Shown here in pieces: positions 43,331-52,283 of a stretch of DNA of 64,000 bases. The stretch spans positions 248,001-312,000 of the forward strand of contig CAOLHI010000642.1 in assembly GCA_948474755.1 (NCBI GenBank), read 5' to 3'. Positions within the stretch are counted from its first letter, which is position 1, and each line of letters begins with the position of its first letter. Made by a program: the position numbers and the translations under genes. The notes under the pieces were generated by a model. That model saw only the letters and a program-made list of their open reading frames with translations, did no database searches and was not told the origin of the DNA. This stretch comes from Ctenosaura bakeri. Lineage: Eukaryota; Chordata; Lepidosauria; Squamata; Iguanidae.

Positions 43331-43570
43331 AGCAGGGAGGGGGCCAGCCTAGCCTGCAGTGGAAGGGAGTTCCACAGCCTATGAGCAGCCACTGAGAAAG
43401 CCCTCAGTAGATCTTGTCTGTGGGAGGAGGACACAAGGAAAGTCCTCCCTGACCCCGGATCTTAAGAGTCTAGCAGATACATATGGGGACAGATGATCTT
43501 TAGTTTGGACCTAAGCTGTATAAGACCTTACAGAACATAGCCGGCACTTTGAACTGTTTCAGGAAAAGAA
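43331..43570. repeat. Unclassified repeat-like sequence
   Basis: GGAAGGGAGTTCCACAGCCT and AAGCTGTATAAGACCTTACA read like an old LINE segment (L2 or CR1 group), but no clear frame remains. Confidence 0.3.
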
Positions 43571-43589
43571 GCAATAGTCAGTGAACGTG

Positions 43590-43922
43590 AATGCAGTATT
43601 TAAATACTTAAAGGGATGTCATATGGAAGATGGGGCAAGCTTGTTTTCTGCTGCTCCAGAGACTAGGACAGGGAGCAATGGCTTCAATCTTCAGGAAAAG
43701 AGATTCACCTAAACGTTTATGAATAACTCCTAACAACAAGCACAATTTGACAGTGGGATACATTGCCTGGGAGTGTGATGGAATCTCCTCCTTTGGAGAT
43801 TTTTAAAGAGAGCCTGGATGGCCATCTGTCCAAGGGAGGGCTTTGATGGTGTCTTCCTGCATGGTGGAAGGGGGTTGGACTGGGGGGCCCTTTGGGTCTC
43901 CTCCAGCTTTATGATTCTATGA
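43590..43922 (+). mobile_element. CR1 LINE 3' fragment, old
   Basis: ATTTAAATACTTAAAGGGAT through TTTATGATTCTATGAG, with many changes. Confidence 0.82.
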
Positions 43923-44296
43923 GTCTGTTTCTCTTAGATAGTTATACCTTCTTGTAATTGGCCCAGTCAGCATTCTCACCATAACATTTTGGAGTTGCTG
44001 AAGTTTCCAAACAGTTTCCAAAGGCAGCCCAAGATAGAACGAATCCACACACCACACACACAGCTGCATCCAGATACACACAAGACCTCTGGAAACAGAG
44101 TGAGGGACCGAAGCACTTTCATGGACCCACAAAAACAAGCCTTGAAGTAGATGAAGGAGGGAAGATGGGATCTGCTAGACCTGACCACACTTATCCATCT
44201 AGTCCATGTAGAGCTGCCAGCTCTGAGGATCTGGTCCTTCTTTCTCCAGTCCCCAGAGCTGGAGAAATCTCAGTGCAATGCCTTGAGAGGTTCGAT

Positions 44297-44360
44297 ATTG
44301 TTGTTGTTGTTGTTGTTTGCATTGACTTACAGTCAGCTTTGACTTATGGTGACTCTAAGC
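44297..44360 (-). mobile_element. SINE family T fragment next to hAT insertion
   Basis: (TTG)n then GACTTATGGTGACTCTAAG is the inverse of the T SINE 3' end (CTTAGGGTNNCCATAAGTC, then ACAACA). Confidence 0.6.
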
Positions 44361-45048
44361 CAGTGGTTCTCAACTTTCCTAATGCCACGACCCTTTAATA
44401 CAGTTCCTCATGTTGTGGTGACCCCCAACCATAAAATTATTTATTTATTATTTACAATACCACCCCCCCCAGCAAAGGCCGCCTCGCTGGCCAGGAATGG
44501 AGGGGGCAGGGAGGGAAGAGGAGTCGTGCATCTCCCCCGGGAAAAAAACTCCGAGACTCCCCCAGGCTCTGCTTCTGCTTCGCTCTCGTTTTTGCGGGGG
44601 GGGCAGTGTGGGAAAAGTTTCCAGAGTGTCGACCCTGGCTGGGGGGGGGAATCCCAGCGCCTTTGTCTTTTGCGTCGGGCGCAGCTTGCCCCCCGGAAAA
44701 GCACCACCTTGCGGCCCCCTGGCCCTTCCTGAGCGCCCCCCTCCATGGCAAGTGGGGCAGGGGCTGTGGCAAGGAGGGGGCTTGCCCCACGTGCTGCCGC
44801 CGCCCCCCACAAGCTGGCCCGTCAGACGGGAGGTTCTCCCGGTAGCGGAGAAGGGGAGCGATTTCAGTCCCTTCTGAACAGGGGGCAGGAGGACGCGAGC
44901 GCATGGCTTGCACTTGCGCACCACCCCCGAGGAGGGAATGGAGCCTAAGACCATCAGAAATATGTATTTTCCAATGGTCTAAGGCGACCCCTGTGAAAGG
45001 GTCATTCGACCCCGAAAGGAGTCGCGACCCACAGGTAGAGAACCGCTG
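44361..45048. mobile_element. SPIN-like hAT element with GC-rich interior
   Basis: The left end CAGTGGTTCTCAACTTTCCT with GTTGTGGTGACCCCCAACC, and the right end GGCGACCCCTGTGAAAGGGT and GAACCGCTG, match the SPIN family of hAT transposons as I recall it. An 8-bp TSD, CTCTAAGC (44353-44360) and CTCTAAGG (45049-45056), matches at 7 of 8. The inside (about 44455-44940) is GC- and CpG-rich rather than the usual SPIN interior and encodes no transposase. The ORFs there are chance. Confidence 0.85.
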
Positions 45049-45054
45049 CTCTAA

Positions 45055-45260
45055 GGCCATTTCCGCACTAGCCTGTTATAGCGCTATGAGTCCACTTTCA
45101 GCATCCTATGGGATCCTGGGGTTTGCAATTTAGGGAGGGGCCTCAAAGACTCATTAGATAGCCATCCTCAAAGGCCCCTCCCTAAACTGCAAACGTCACG
45201 ATTCTGTAGGATGTTGAAAGTGGAATAATAGCACTATAACAGTCAAGTGCAGACATGGCC
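45055..45260. mobile_element. Family A MITE at the hAT target site
   Basis: GGCCATTTCCGCACTAGCCT to GTGCAGACATGGCC. Flanks CTAA and CTAG suggest a CTA TSD offset by one base. Confidence 0.85.
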
Positions 45261-45390
45261 CTAGCCTTATTGTCTTTTGCGGTAGCTCACATCATCTCAT
45301 GATACATCCAAAGTACGATAGCCTCAATTTAGACAATGTGGCTTTTGGGTAGAATTTAGGCATGATTTGCTCTCAGACATACCCAACCTT

Positions 45391-45914
45391 ACATATTTTG
45401 TACTTAGAAACTGTGAAGATTGAAGGACTGAAGGAAAATGTTTTTTGTCTCTCACCTATGCTTATAAGGATATGGAAATTTGAAGTGTATAAGAATGTGG
45501 CAATACTGAGAAAGGAACTTTTGCTTTATATTCTAAGTTTAAGACTTTTAAATTTAATAGATTATACTAAGAGATACTTTAGAACAGAATGGATGATGTG
45601 TAATCTCATATTCTTTTGTAGGTAAGAATAATTAACTGATTTGTTAGGAATGAAGGTTTACTGCTATTGCATTATTGTCTCCTTCGTTTAAATTCTTAAT
45701 ATTAAACATTAATTGCTAACAATATGTATTAGATTACTCTTAAAAGGGTTACTGTTATTTCACTTTAAGCTGTATATTATTGTCTTTTTTATAGTTTTGT
45801 TCTGTGCATGTATAATCTCGATCTTAATCTTGATTCCTTTTGAGTCTTTATTTTGTAGAAATGTGTTCTGTGTTTTGTGTTCTTTTATTTTAATAAAAAT
45901 TATTATTGAAAAAA
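45391..45914 (+). mobile_element. L1-type 3' fragment with 15-bp TSD
   Basis: Flanks GACATACCCAACCTT (45376-45390) and GACATACCCAGCCTT (45915-45929) differ at one base. The AT-rich insert ends AATAAAAATTATTATTGAAAAAA, as expected for an L1 3' end. Confidence 0.8.
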
Positions 45915-45984
45915 GACATACCCAGCCTTTAAATACTCTTTCATCTCTTACCTCCTCAATGAATGTTGTTGTTGTTTTGTCTTT

Positions 45985-46050
45985 AGTTTTATTTACACCC
46001 TACTTTTTCCCCAGGTTGGGACTCAAAGAGGCTTACAACAATTAAAAAGA
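45985..46050 (-). mobile_element. L2-type 3' tail
   Basis: The plus strand GGTTGGGACTCAAAGAGGCT followed by TACAACAATT is the inverse of the TTGTAAGCC-TTTGAGTCCCA tail common to L2-group elements. Confidence 0.45.
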
Positions 46051-46054
46051 TGTA

Positions 46055-46256
46055 CGCCATTTCCACACTACACTGTTATAGTGCTATTATTCCACTTTCA
46101 CCATCCTGTGGAATTCTGGGGTTTGTAGTTTCCTGAGGCCCAAGAGCTCTCTGGTTGAGGATTCTAAAGGCCCCTCCCTAAACTGCAAACTCTGGGATTC
46201 CATAGGGTGTTGGAAGTGGAATAATAGCACTATAACAGTGTAGTGCGGAAATGGTC
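46055..46256. mobile_element. Family A MITE (asymmetric core)
   Basis: GCCATTTCCACACTACACTG to GTGTAGTGCGGAAATGG, with the GAGGCCCAAGAGCTCTC core. Confidence 0.88.
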
Positions 46257-46523
46257 CTTGTCTATTCTGGCTCTGAAACTTGTTTTCTATATAAATGGCT
46301 TATGAGCTTTGGCCCTATGAAGTACTGTAGGGGAACCAGGGGTCCCAGAGTTGAAGCCCCTGGACTTTTGGATGAGCAGGGAACACGACACCGTCTGCCA
46401 CCCCGCTTGAGCTGCCCTGGTCCCTCTGGGTTGAGTTGCCATCCTCACCCTCGCTGAGGCAGGAGGGGGATGGATTTCTCCAGCAACAATGCATTCTTAC
46501 CAGATTTCCTTGTTGTAATCCAG

Positions 46524-46634
46524 AGTAGAGAGCCAGTATGGTGTAGGCTTGAGCACTGGGCTATAACCCTGGAGTCCGGGCTCGATTCTCCACTTGGCTA
46601 TGTCAACCCACTGGGTGACCTTGGTTTCATCACA
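46524..46634 (+). mobile_element. SINE family T, 5' part
   Basis: AGAGAGCCAGTATGGTGTAG, GGGCTCGATTCTCC (B-box-like) and CACTGGGTGACCTTGG. It is cut by a MITE at 46635. Confidence 0.7.
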
Positions 46635-46974
46635 AGCCATTTCCACATAGACTGTTATAGTGCTATTATTCCACTTTCAACATCCTCTGGAATCCTGGGG
46701 TTTGCAGTTTCGAGAGGGGCCTTTGAGGCCCCTCCCTAAACTTCAAATCCCAGGATTCCAGAGGATGTTGAAAGCACTATAACAATCTAGGCCATTTCTG
46801 CACTAGGCTGTTATAGTGCTATGATTCCACTTTCAACATCCTATGGAATCCTGGGGTTGGCCCCTCCCGAAACTGCAAACCCCAGGATTCCATAGGAGGT
46901 TGCAAGTGGAATCATAGCACTATAACAGCCTAGTGCGGAAGCGTCTGCAGTGTGGAAATGCCCAAGGACAGCAC
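46635..46974. mobile_element. Family A MITE (outer) with inner copy
   Basis: The left part is 46635-46789, up to CACTATAACAATCTA. A right remnant GTGTGGAAATGCCC ends near 46974. It is interrupted by a second family A copy. Confidence 0.75.
46790..46952. mobile_element. Family A MITE (inner)
   Basis: GGCCATTTCTGCACTAGGCT to CCTAGTGCGGAAGC. CTA precedes it at 46787-46789. The right junction is degraded. Confidence 0.75.
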
Positions 46975-48063
46975 TGCAATAACAGTAGAATCTTGTGTAT
47001 AAAAAGGAAAACATCTGCTTCATCCCTTTTGAAGCGATCTCCCTGTACATTAATCATTTCTTGCTCCTTCTTTGGTCTCCCCCTTCCCTGCTTCTTCATC
47101 CTGGAGGGAGAAGAACAGAAGCTCCCTGTACCGCCACTATTCATTCTGTCATATCCCTGCAACACCTTGCACCAAAGCGCTCTGTCTCCCCCACGCTGCG
47201 CCTCCTCTCCTTCCAACGCATCCCCTTTCGAGCCTGGCCAAAGTTATCCTTTCTCCCTTCCCCGCCCCACAGATGCACTTGCTGCTGCTATACAGCTTAT
47301 CTCCCTCCTCTGATGGCTTACTATACAGACCCAGGCAAGAAAAATGATTTGCTTGCGTTGTTTCTCAATACAGGTAGTATTCCTCTGGGGACGCCTTAAT
47401 GACTTCAGCAAAAGATGTTTCCACCTACAGCCGAGCGGCCTGATGGCTTGGCCATCTGCTCCCAACCTCTTCCCCCAGCCCCAATGTTGAGATCCAGAAT
47501 TTTTTTTAGGGAAGAAAAAAGTTTTTGTAAAAAAAACCCAGATAGTTTTGCATAAAATGTGCTTTCTGAAACAGCCCAGCTTTCTAATCTTCCAAACCCA
47601 AGACTTTTTCTCCAAGGTGAAACATGAAGACTCCAAAAGGAGGACTTGAAAGTTTTTTACTCTAGTTCAAGATGTAATTTTGGGGGGCCCGTCTGCTTTT
47701 TTTGGACTCCGATTTGGTCCTGAGTGGGTCCGTTGTGGGTCAGGAAGGGGTCAAGAACGGTCGCTCTTTGGCTGGTTTGGCTCCTCTCCTTTCTCGTCCG
47801 GAAGGGGAAGCCCAACCCAGCAGGTGCCATTAAACACAAATTCTACCCATCCACCCCAAATTACACAGTCACTTAAGATCTAATTGCAATAAACCCCAAA
47901 CATCCCTTTAGACTTTCCCTTCTGACAATCCTGGAGGTCTTTTAATGCTCAGAGGAATAAAGAAGGCCATTGCAGTTCCTTCAGGCCTGCTGTTTCTTCA
48001 AATCTGGAACAAATATTTTGAATTCTAGTATGCCTGTGCTTTTTAAAATGAGTTCATTTCCAA
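46975..48063. other. Unassigned sequence, possibly unique
   Basis: Pyrimidine-rich stretches lie at 47040-47300. ORFs here are frame shadows with no domain. No repeat is recognised. Confidence 0.3.
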
Positions 48064-48243
48064 GGCCATTTCTGCACTAGACTGTTATAGTGCTATTATT
48101 CCACTTGCGACGTCCTATGGAATCCTGGGGTTTGCAGTTTCGGGAGGGGCCGGCCGGCCCCTCCCGAAACTGCAAACCCCAGGATTCCATAGGACGTTGC
48201 AAGGGGAATAATAGCGCTATAACAGTCTAGTGCAGAAATGGCC
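48064..48243. mobile_element. Family A MITE, near-perfect 180-bp palindrome
   Basis: GGCCATTTCTGCACTAGACT to AGTCTAGTGCAGAAATGGCC. The centre is GGGGCCGGCCGGCCCC and the arms are almost identical, making this the best hairpin in the window. Confidence 0.93.
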
Positions 48244-48260
48244 CACATGTCTACAGACAA

Positions 48261-48490
48261 ACAGCATGGTGTAGTGGTTTGAGCAACTGACTGTGACTCT
48301 GGAGACTGGAGTTCGAATCCTCACTCCGCCATGGAAGCCCACAAGGTGACCTTGGGCAAGGCACACTCTCTCAGCCTCAGAGGAAGGCAAAAGGCAAAAC
48401 CTCCTCTGAACAAATCGTACCAAGAAAACCCCATGAGAAATATGCCTTAGGGTGGCTGTAAGTCAGAAATAACTTGAAAAAAACTCTTAA
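48261..48490 (+). mobile_element. SINE family T, near full length
   Basis: The tRNA-like head GGTGTAGTGGTTTGAGC has a B-box-like GAGTTCGAATCC. The body has GGTGACCTTGGGCAAGG, CTCTCTCAGCCTCAGAGG and GTACCAAGAAAACCCCATG, then GTAAGTCAGAAATAACTTG. It lacks the usual (AAC)n tail. Confidence 0.82.
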
Positions 48491-48599
48491 AATCCTGGAT
48501 GGGTAAGTCAAACTTGCCCATCCAAAAGATTAATTATTTTTTTACAAAAAAACGCTGGTGCAAACATTCCGCATTTAACAAGCCTCTGAAAGAGAAGCA

Positions 48600-48808
48600 T
48601 CTTTTTACAAATGTTTTTAATGCCCCTAGCTTCTCTTTCGACTGGAAACTTTTTAAAAATTTCTAGGGGACAGCTAGATTTTATTCCATGATTTTATCAT
48701 GTATTGTTGTGGGGGTCTGTCTTATTGTTTTTGTCCCTCATTGTGTATGCAATGTTTCACCCTTTGGTGTAAAGGGAGTTATAAATAAACATCATCATCA
48801 TCATCATT
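48600..48808 (+). mobile_element. L2-like 3' tail
   Basis: TTTGGTGTAAAGGGAGTTATAAATAAA-type tail ends in (CAT)n at 48790-48808, the insertion site of a SINE. Confidence 0.4.
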
Positions 48809-48809
48809 A

Positions 48810-49037
48810 TGGTGGCACAGTGGTTAAATGCCAGTACTGCAAGCCACAAGGTTGTGAGTTCAATCCTGCCGGGCTCCAAGGTTGACTCAGCCTTCCATCC
48901 TTCCGCTGGTCGGTAAAATGAGTACCCAGCTTGTTGGGGGCATGTATAGAAATGTTTCAAAATACATGCTATTTATAAGTTGTTCGCCGCCTCGATCCAT
49001 ATGGAGAGGCGGGATACAAATAAATAAATAAATAATA

Positions 49038-49082
<45 letters not shown>
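48810..49082 (+). mobile_element. tRNA-derived SINE, family S, with (TTA)n tail
   Basis: The head GGTGGCACAGTGGTTAAATG has B-box GTGAGTTCAATCC. The body is CGGTAAAATGAGTACCCAGC and the tail GGCGGGATACAAATAAATAA, then (ATT)n to 49082. Confidence 0.9.
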
Positions 49083-49407
49083 GACACACTGCAACAATTA
49101 ATCTATGCTTAGGCAGTCAAATGGTGGTTGCATTACACAACCTTTCTACTGAATCTGAACGCCATGCAACCAGTTGTATATCTGGGGATGTGCTTTTTGA
49201 AGGCACACACGAACTCAAAGGCATGCGACAATAACAATTCTATGTCTGTTCCCTCTCTTGTAAAATGAGTTCGTTTCTGAATGTGTCTCATGGGTTCCCA
49301 GATCTCAGGGCCTGTCCTGTCTTCTCCAGAACCTTGGAGTGAGAGGAAGGAATCTTAGGGGAAGAGTGCTGCCTTGAAAGTTGTGCATACACATTTTCCT
49401 CGTTTGT

Positions 49408-49698
49408 TGGTTCTTGTGGGTTTTTAGGGCTTTGAGACCGTGTTCTGGTTGTATTTTCTCCTGACGTTTCGCCTGCATCTGTGGCTGGCATCTTCAGAGG
49501 AATGGTGAATTGGAAATGGAGTCGAGAATATATATGCCAGTCTCCTCCTCCAGAGGGGAGGGAGTAAATTGACCATTCCTCTGAAGATGCCAGGCACAGA
49601 TGCAGGCAAAACGTCAGGAGAAAATACAACCAGAACACGGTCTCAAAGCCCGAAAAACCCACAAGAACCAATGGATTCTGGCCGTGAAAGCCTTTGAC
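49408..49698 (+). mobile_element. Penelope-like inverted-repeat retroelement fragment
   Basis: Flanked by a 13-bp TSD TTTCCTCGTTTGT (49395-49407 and 49699-49711). The inside is an inverted repeat: TTCTTGTGGGTTTTTAGGGC and GACGTTTCGCCTGCATCTG on the left, and their inverse on the right. The end GAATGGATTCTGGCCGTGAAAG-like sequence resembles Penelope-like element remnants I recall from reptiles. The class is tentative, but the retroposon TSD is clear. Confidence 0.65.
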
Positions 49699-49824
49699 TT
49701 TCCTCGTTTGTGTTTATTCTTGGAACGGCTACTGTGCTCTTCCTAAGTCAAGCATCATGCTGACAATACTGTATAGGTAGGCTATCTATCTAGTTCTGAT
49801 GTTCTCAGAAAAATATAACAGGGG

Positions 49825-50035
49825 CCTGTTATAGTGCTATTATTCTGCTTTAGCTGCCATGGCTGCATCCTATGGAATCCTGGAATCTGTAGTTTGGTGA
49901 GGCACTAAAGGTGCTCTCTGGCTGAGAATTCTAAGTACCCCTCCCTAAGCCACAGATCCCAAGAATCTATAGGGAGGACTCCTTGCAGTTACAATTGAAC
50001 CATACTGCTATAATTGTGCAATAATAAGAAATGAC
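49825..50035. mobile_element. Family A MITE, old copy
   Basis: CCTGTTATAGTGCTATTATT, GGAATCCTGGAATCTGTAG and a degraded right arm. It is the most diverged copy. Confidence 0.6.
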
Positions 50036-50075
50036 CCCCTGATACTTCTACTCCTGATATATAGATCAATATATA

Positions 50076-50277
50076 GGCAATTTCCACACTACACTGTTAT
50101 AGTGCTATTATTCCACTTTCAACCTCCTATGGAATCCTGGGATTTGCAGTTTAGGGAAGGGCATTTAGAATTCTCAGTCAGAGAGCTCTTTGGCCTCAGT
50201 AAACTACAAACCCCAGAATTCCACAGGATGTTGAAAGTGAAATAATAGCTCTATAACAGTGTAGTGCGGAAATGGCC
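50076..50277. mobile_element. Family A MITE, TSD ATA
   Basis: GGCAATTTCCACACTACACT to GTGTAGTGCGGAAATGGCC, with ATA on both sides (50073-50075 and 50278-50280). Asymmetric core. Confidence 0.9.
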
Positions 50278-50297
50278 ATAAAGATACTCAAGAGTCA

Positions 50298-50828
50298 GGG
50301 CCTTTCTGCACTAAACTGTTATACTGCTATTATTCCACTTTCAACATCCTGTGGAATTCTGGGGTTGGTAGTTTCCTGAGGCCAAAGAGCTCTCTGGCTG
50401 AGAATCCTAAAGGCCCCTCCCTGAACTGCAAACCCCAGGATTATTCCATAGGATGTTGGAAGTGGAATAATGAGAGCCATGTTTAAATATTTGAAGGGAT
50501 GCCATGTAGAGGAAGGAGAGGGCTTGTTTTCTGCTGCTCCAGAGACCAGGACAAGGAGCAATGGATTCAAGCTGCAAGAAAGGAGATTCCACCTGAACCT
50601 CAGAAAGAAATTCCTGATGATCAGGGCTGTCCGGCAGTGGAATCTGCTGCCTCCATGGAGTGTAGTGGAATCTCCTTCCTTGGAGGTTTTTAAGCAGAGG
50701 CTGGATGGCCATCTGTCGGGAGTGCTTTGAGGGTGTTCCTGCATGGCAGGGGGTTGGACTGGATGGCCCCTGGGGTCTCTTCCAACTCTACATTTCTATG
50801 ATTCTAACTGTCTAGTGCAGAACTGGCT
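50298..50828. mobile_element. Family A MITE split by a CR1
   Basis: The left part is 50298-50469 (GGGCCTTTCTGCACTAAACT to AGTGGAATAAT). The right remnant is 50807-50828 (ACTGTCTAGTGCAGAACTGG). Confidence 0.82.
50470..50806 (+). mobile_element. CR1 LINE 3' fragment in MITE
   Basis: GAGAGCCATGTTTAAATATT through TACATTTCTATGATTCTA. The coding frame 50470-50730 is uninterrupted but encodes only the C-terminal about 86 residues. Confidence 0.9.
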
Positions 50829-50844
50829 GACAGGGATGGACAGG

Positions 50845-51005
50845 GTGGTCAGGGGAGGAGCACGCCAGCCCATGAGTTTCAAGGCCAAAACCTGAAACCT
50901 GAGGTCGTCCTCCACTGACGTCACAGGGGCTGGGCTCTGGTGAAGTCATTAAGCAGGAGACATGAAGCATCAACCACAGTTGCTCAGAGCCTGTCATTGA
51001 AATGA
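50845..51005 (+). repeat. Repeat family G copy
   Basis: GGCCAAAACCTGAAACCTGA, GAAGTCATTAAGCAGGAG and CATCAACCACAGTTGCTC match the 43.2-kb copy in order. Confidence 0.5.
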
Positions 51006-51480
51006 TAAAAACAAGTCTCACACCAATGAGAAAACACTTCTCTGGTTGGAAATGCAGTAATTTCAAGGTCTGCATCCACACACTCACTCTTTTCCCGGCA
51101 CTGTTCTTCACAGCTTGGCAAGCACTGTTCTTAAGGACACATGGGAGATGTAGTCCAGCCAAAGAACATTTTCCAAGCTATGCTTTGAAACAGACAACTA
51201 TCCACAGTTCCCACGGGGTCCCAAAATATATATAATGGCCTGCATCTTATTGGCCAGTTTCAGCTAGAGTAGACTCATTGAATTAATTCTTGAGTGGTGA
51301 GTCAACACACAGATAAATTCCATTGATTGGAATTTTGGCTGCCAACAGTGTGCAGACCGAATATGTGTATAGGTGTGTGTTACTGGGTGTGTGTCTTTCA
51401 AGTGGGGATGAAAAGAATATTTAAAAATATTTGAAAAATTGTCTTTATTGTTAAGGAGAATTCTCGGCGGCTGACAATCT
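51006..51480. other. Unassigned sequence
   Basis: No gene or recognised repeat is visible. Confidence 0.3.
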
Positions 51481-51484
51481 CATA

Positions 51485-51940
51485 GTTTGGGATTTACTTT
51501 GTGCCAAATTTGCAAATGGGTATTTTCTGCAAGGAACAGGATTATCTGTGCAGAAAATAATGCAGAAATAGTATGTCCAGCACAAAGCAAGCTGTTTCTT
51601 TTACAAAAATACTGTCATTGAGGAATTTCTTCTCTGTGAAATACAGATTTGCATAGAAAGCAATATTTTCTGAGGAGTATTTTCTATGCAGAAAATAATA
51701 TTTCTGCATAGAAGTATTATTTCCTAAATAGAGGAAGCTGTTTTCTATGGGGAAAAATGCTGCAATGGGGAAATTATCTCACACAAAATTCACACATGGA
51801 TGATTTGCATAGAAAACTGATTTTTTTTCTGTAGGAAGCAGGTTTTTCTCTGCAAGAGATAGCATTTCTATGCAGAAATATGATGTTCTGTACAGGAGGG
51901 GGGAAAGTTCATTTCGATGCAGAATATGCTGTTTCTCATA
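51485..51940. repeat. Array of degenerate CTATGCAGAAA motifs
   Basis: The motif TTTCTATGCAGAAA, palindromic about TGCA, recurs in complete or partial form many times (for example near 51680, 51710, 51875 and 51920) in AT-rich DNA. It includes a local hairpin at about 51678-51715. Confidence 0.45.
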
Positions 51941-51954
51941 TAATTCAACCATGC

Positions 51955-52028
51955 ATGCAGGGGGTTGGACTGGATGGCCTGTGTGGTCTCTTCCAACTCT
52001 GAATTTCTATGATTCTATGATTCTATGA
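51955..52028 (+). mobile_element. CR1 LINE 3' tail
   Basis: CAGGGGGTTGGACTGGATGG through three ATTCTATG octamers. Confidence 0.85.
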
Positions 52029-52081
52029 AAATAAGTCCTGAATTGTGAATAAGTTGGGGAAAGATGGTTTTTGAAGACTTT

Positions 52082-52283
52082 AGCCATTTCCACACTACAC
52101 TGTTATAGTGCTATTACTCCACATTCAACCTCCTGTGGAATTCTGGGGTTTGTAGTTTCCTGAGGCCAAAGAGCTCTCTGGCCAAGAATTCTAAAGGCCC
52201 CTCCCTAAACTGCAAACCTCAGGATGCCATAGGAAGTTTAAAGTGGAATGATAGCACTGTAACAGTGGAGTGCGGAAATGGCC
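52082..52283. mobile_element. Family A MITE (asymmetric core)
   Basis: GCCATTTCCACACTACACTG to GGAGTGCGGAAATGGCC, with core GAGGCCAAAGAGCTCTCTGG. Confidence 0.88.

Noticed and set aside
44452..45060. Overlapping ORFs of 120-200 codons
   Set aside because: They arise from GC-rich DNA inside a hAT element. Few stops are expected by base composition, and no transposase motif is present.
45362..45625. Possible small gene encoding a hydrophobic peptide
   Set aside because: The frame crosses the TSD boundary of the L1-type insertion and is AT-rich 3' LINE sequence.
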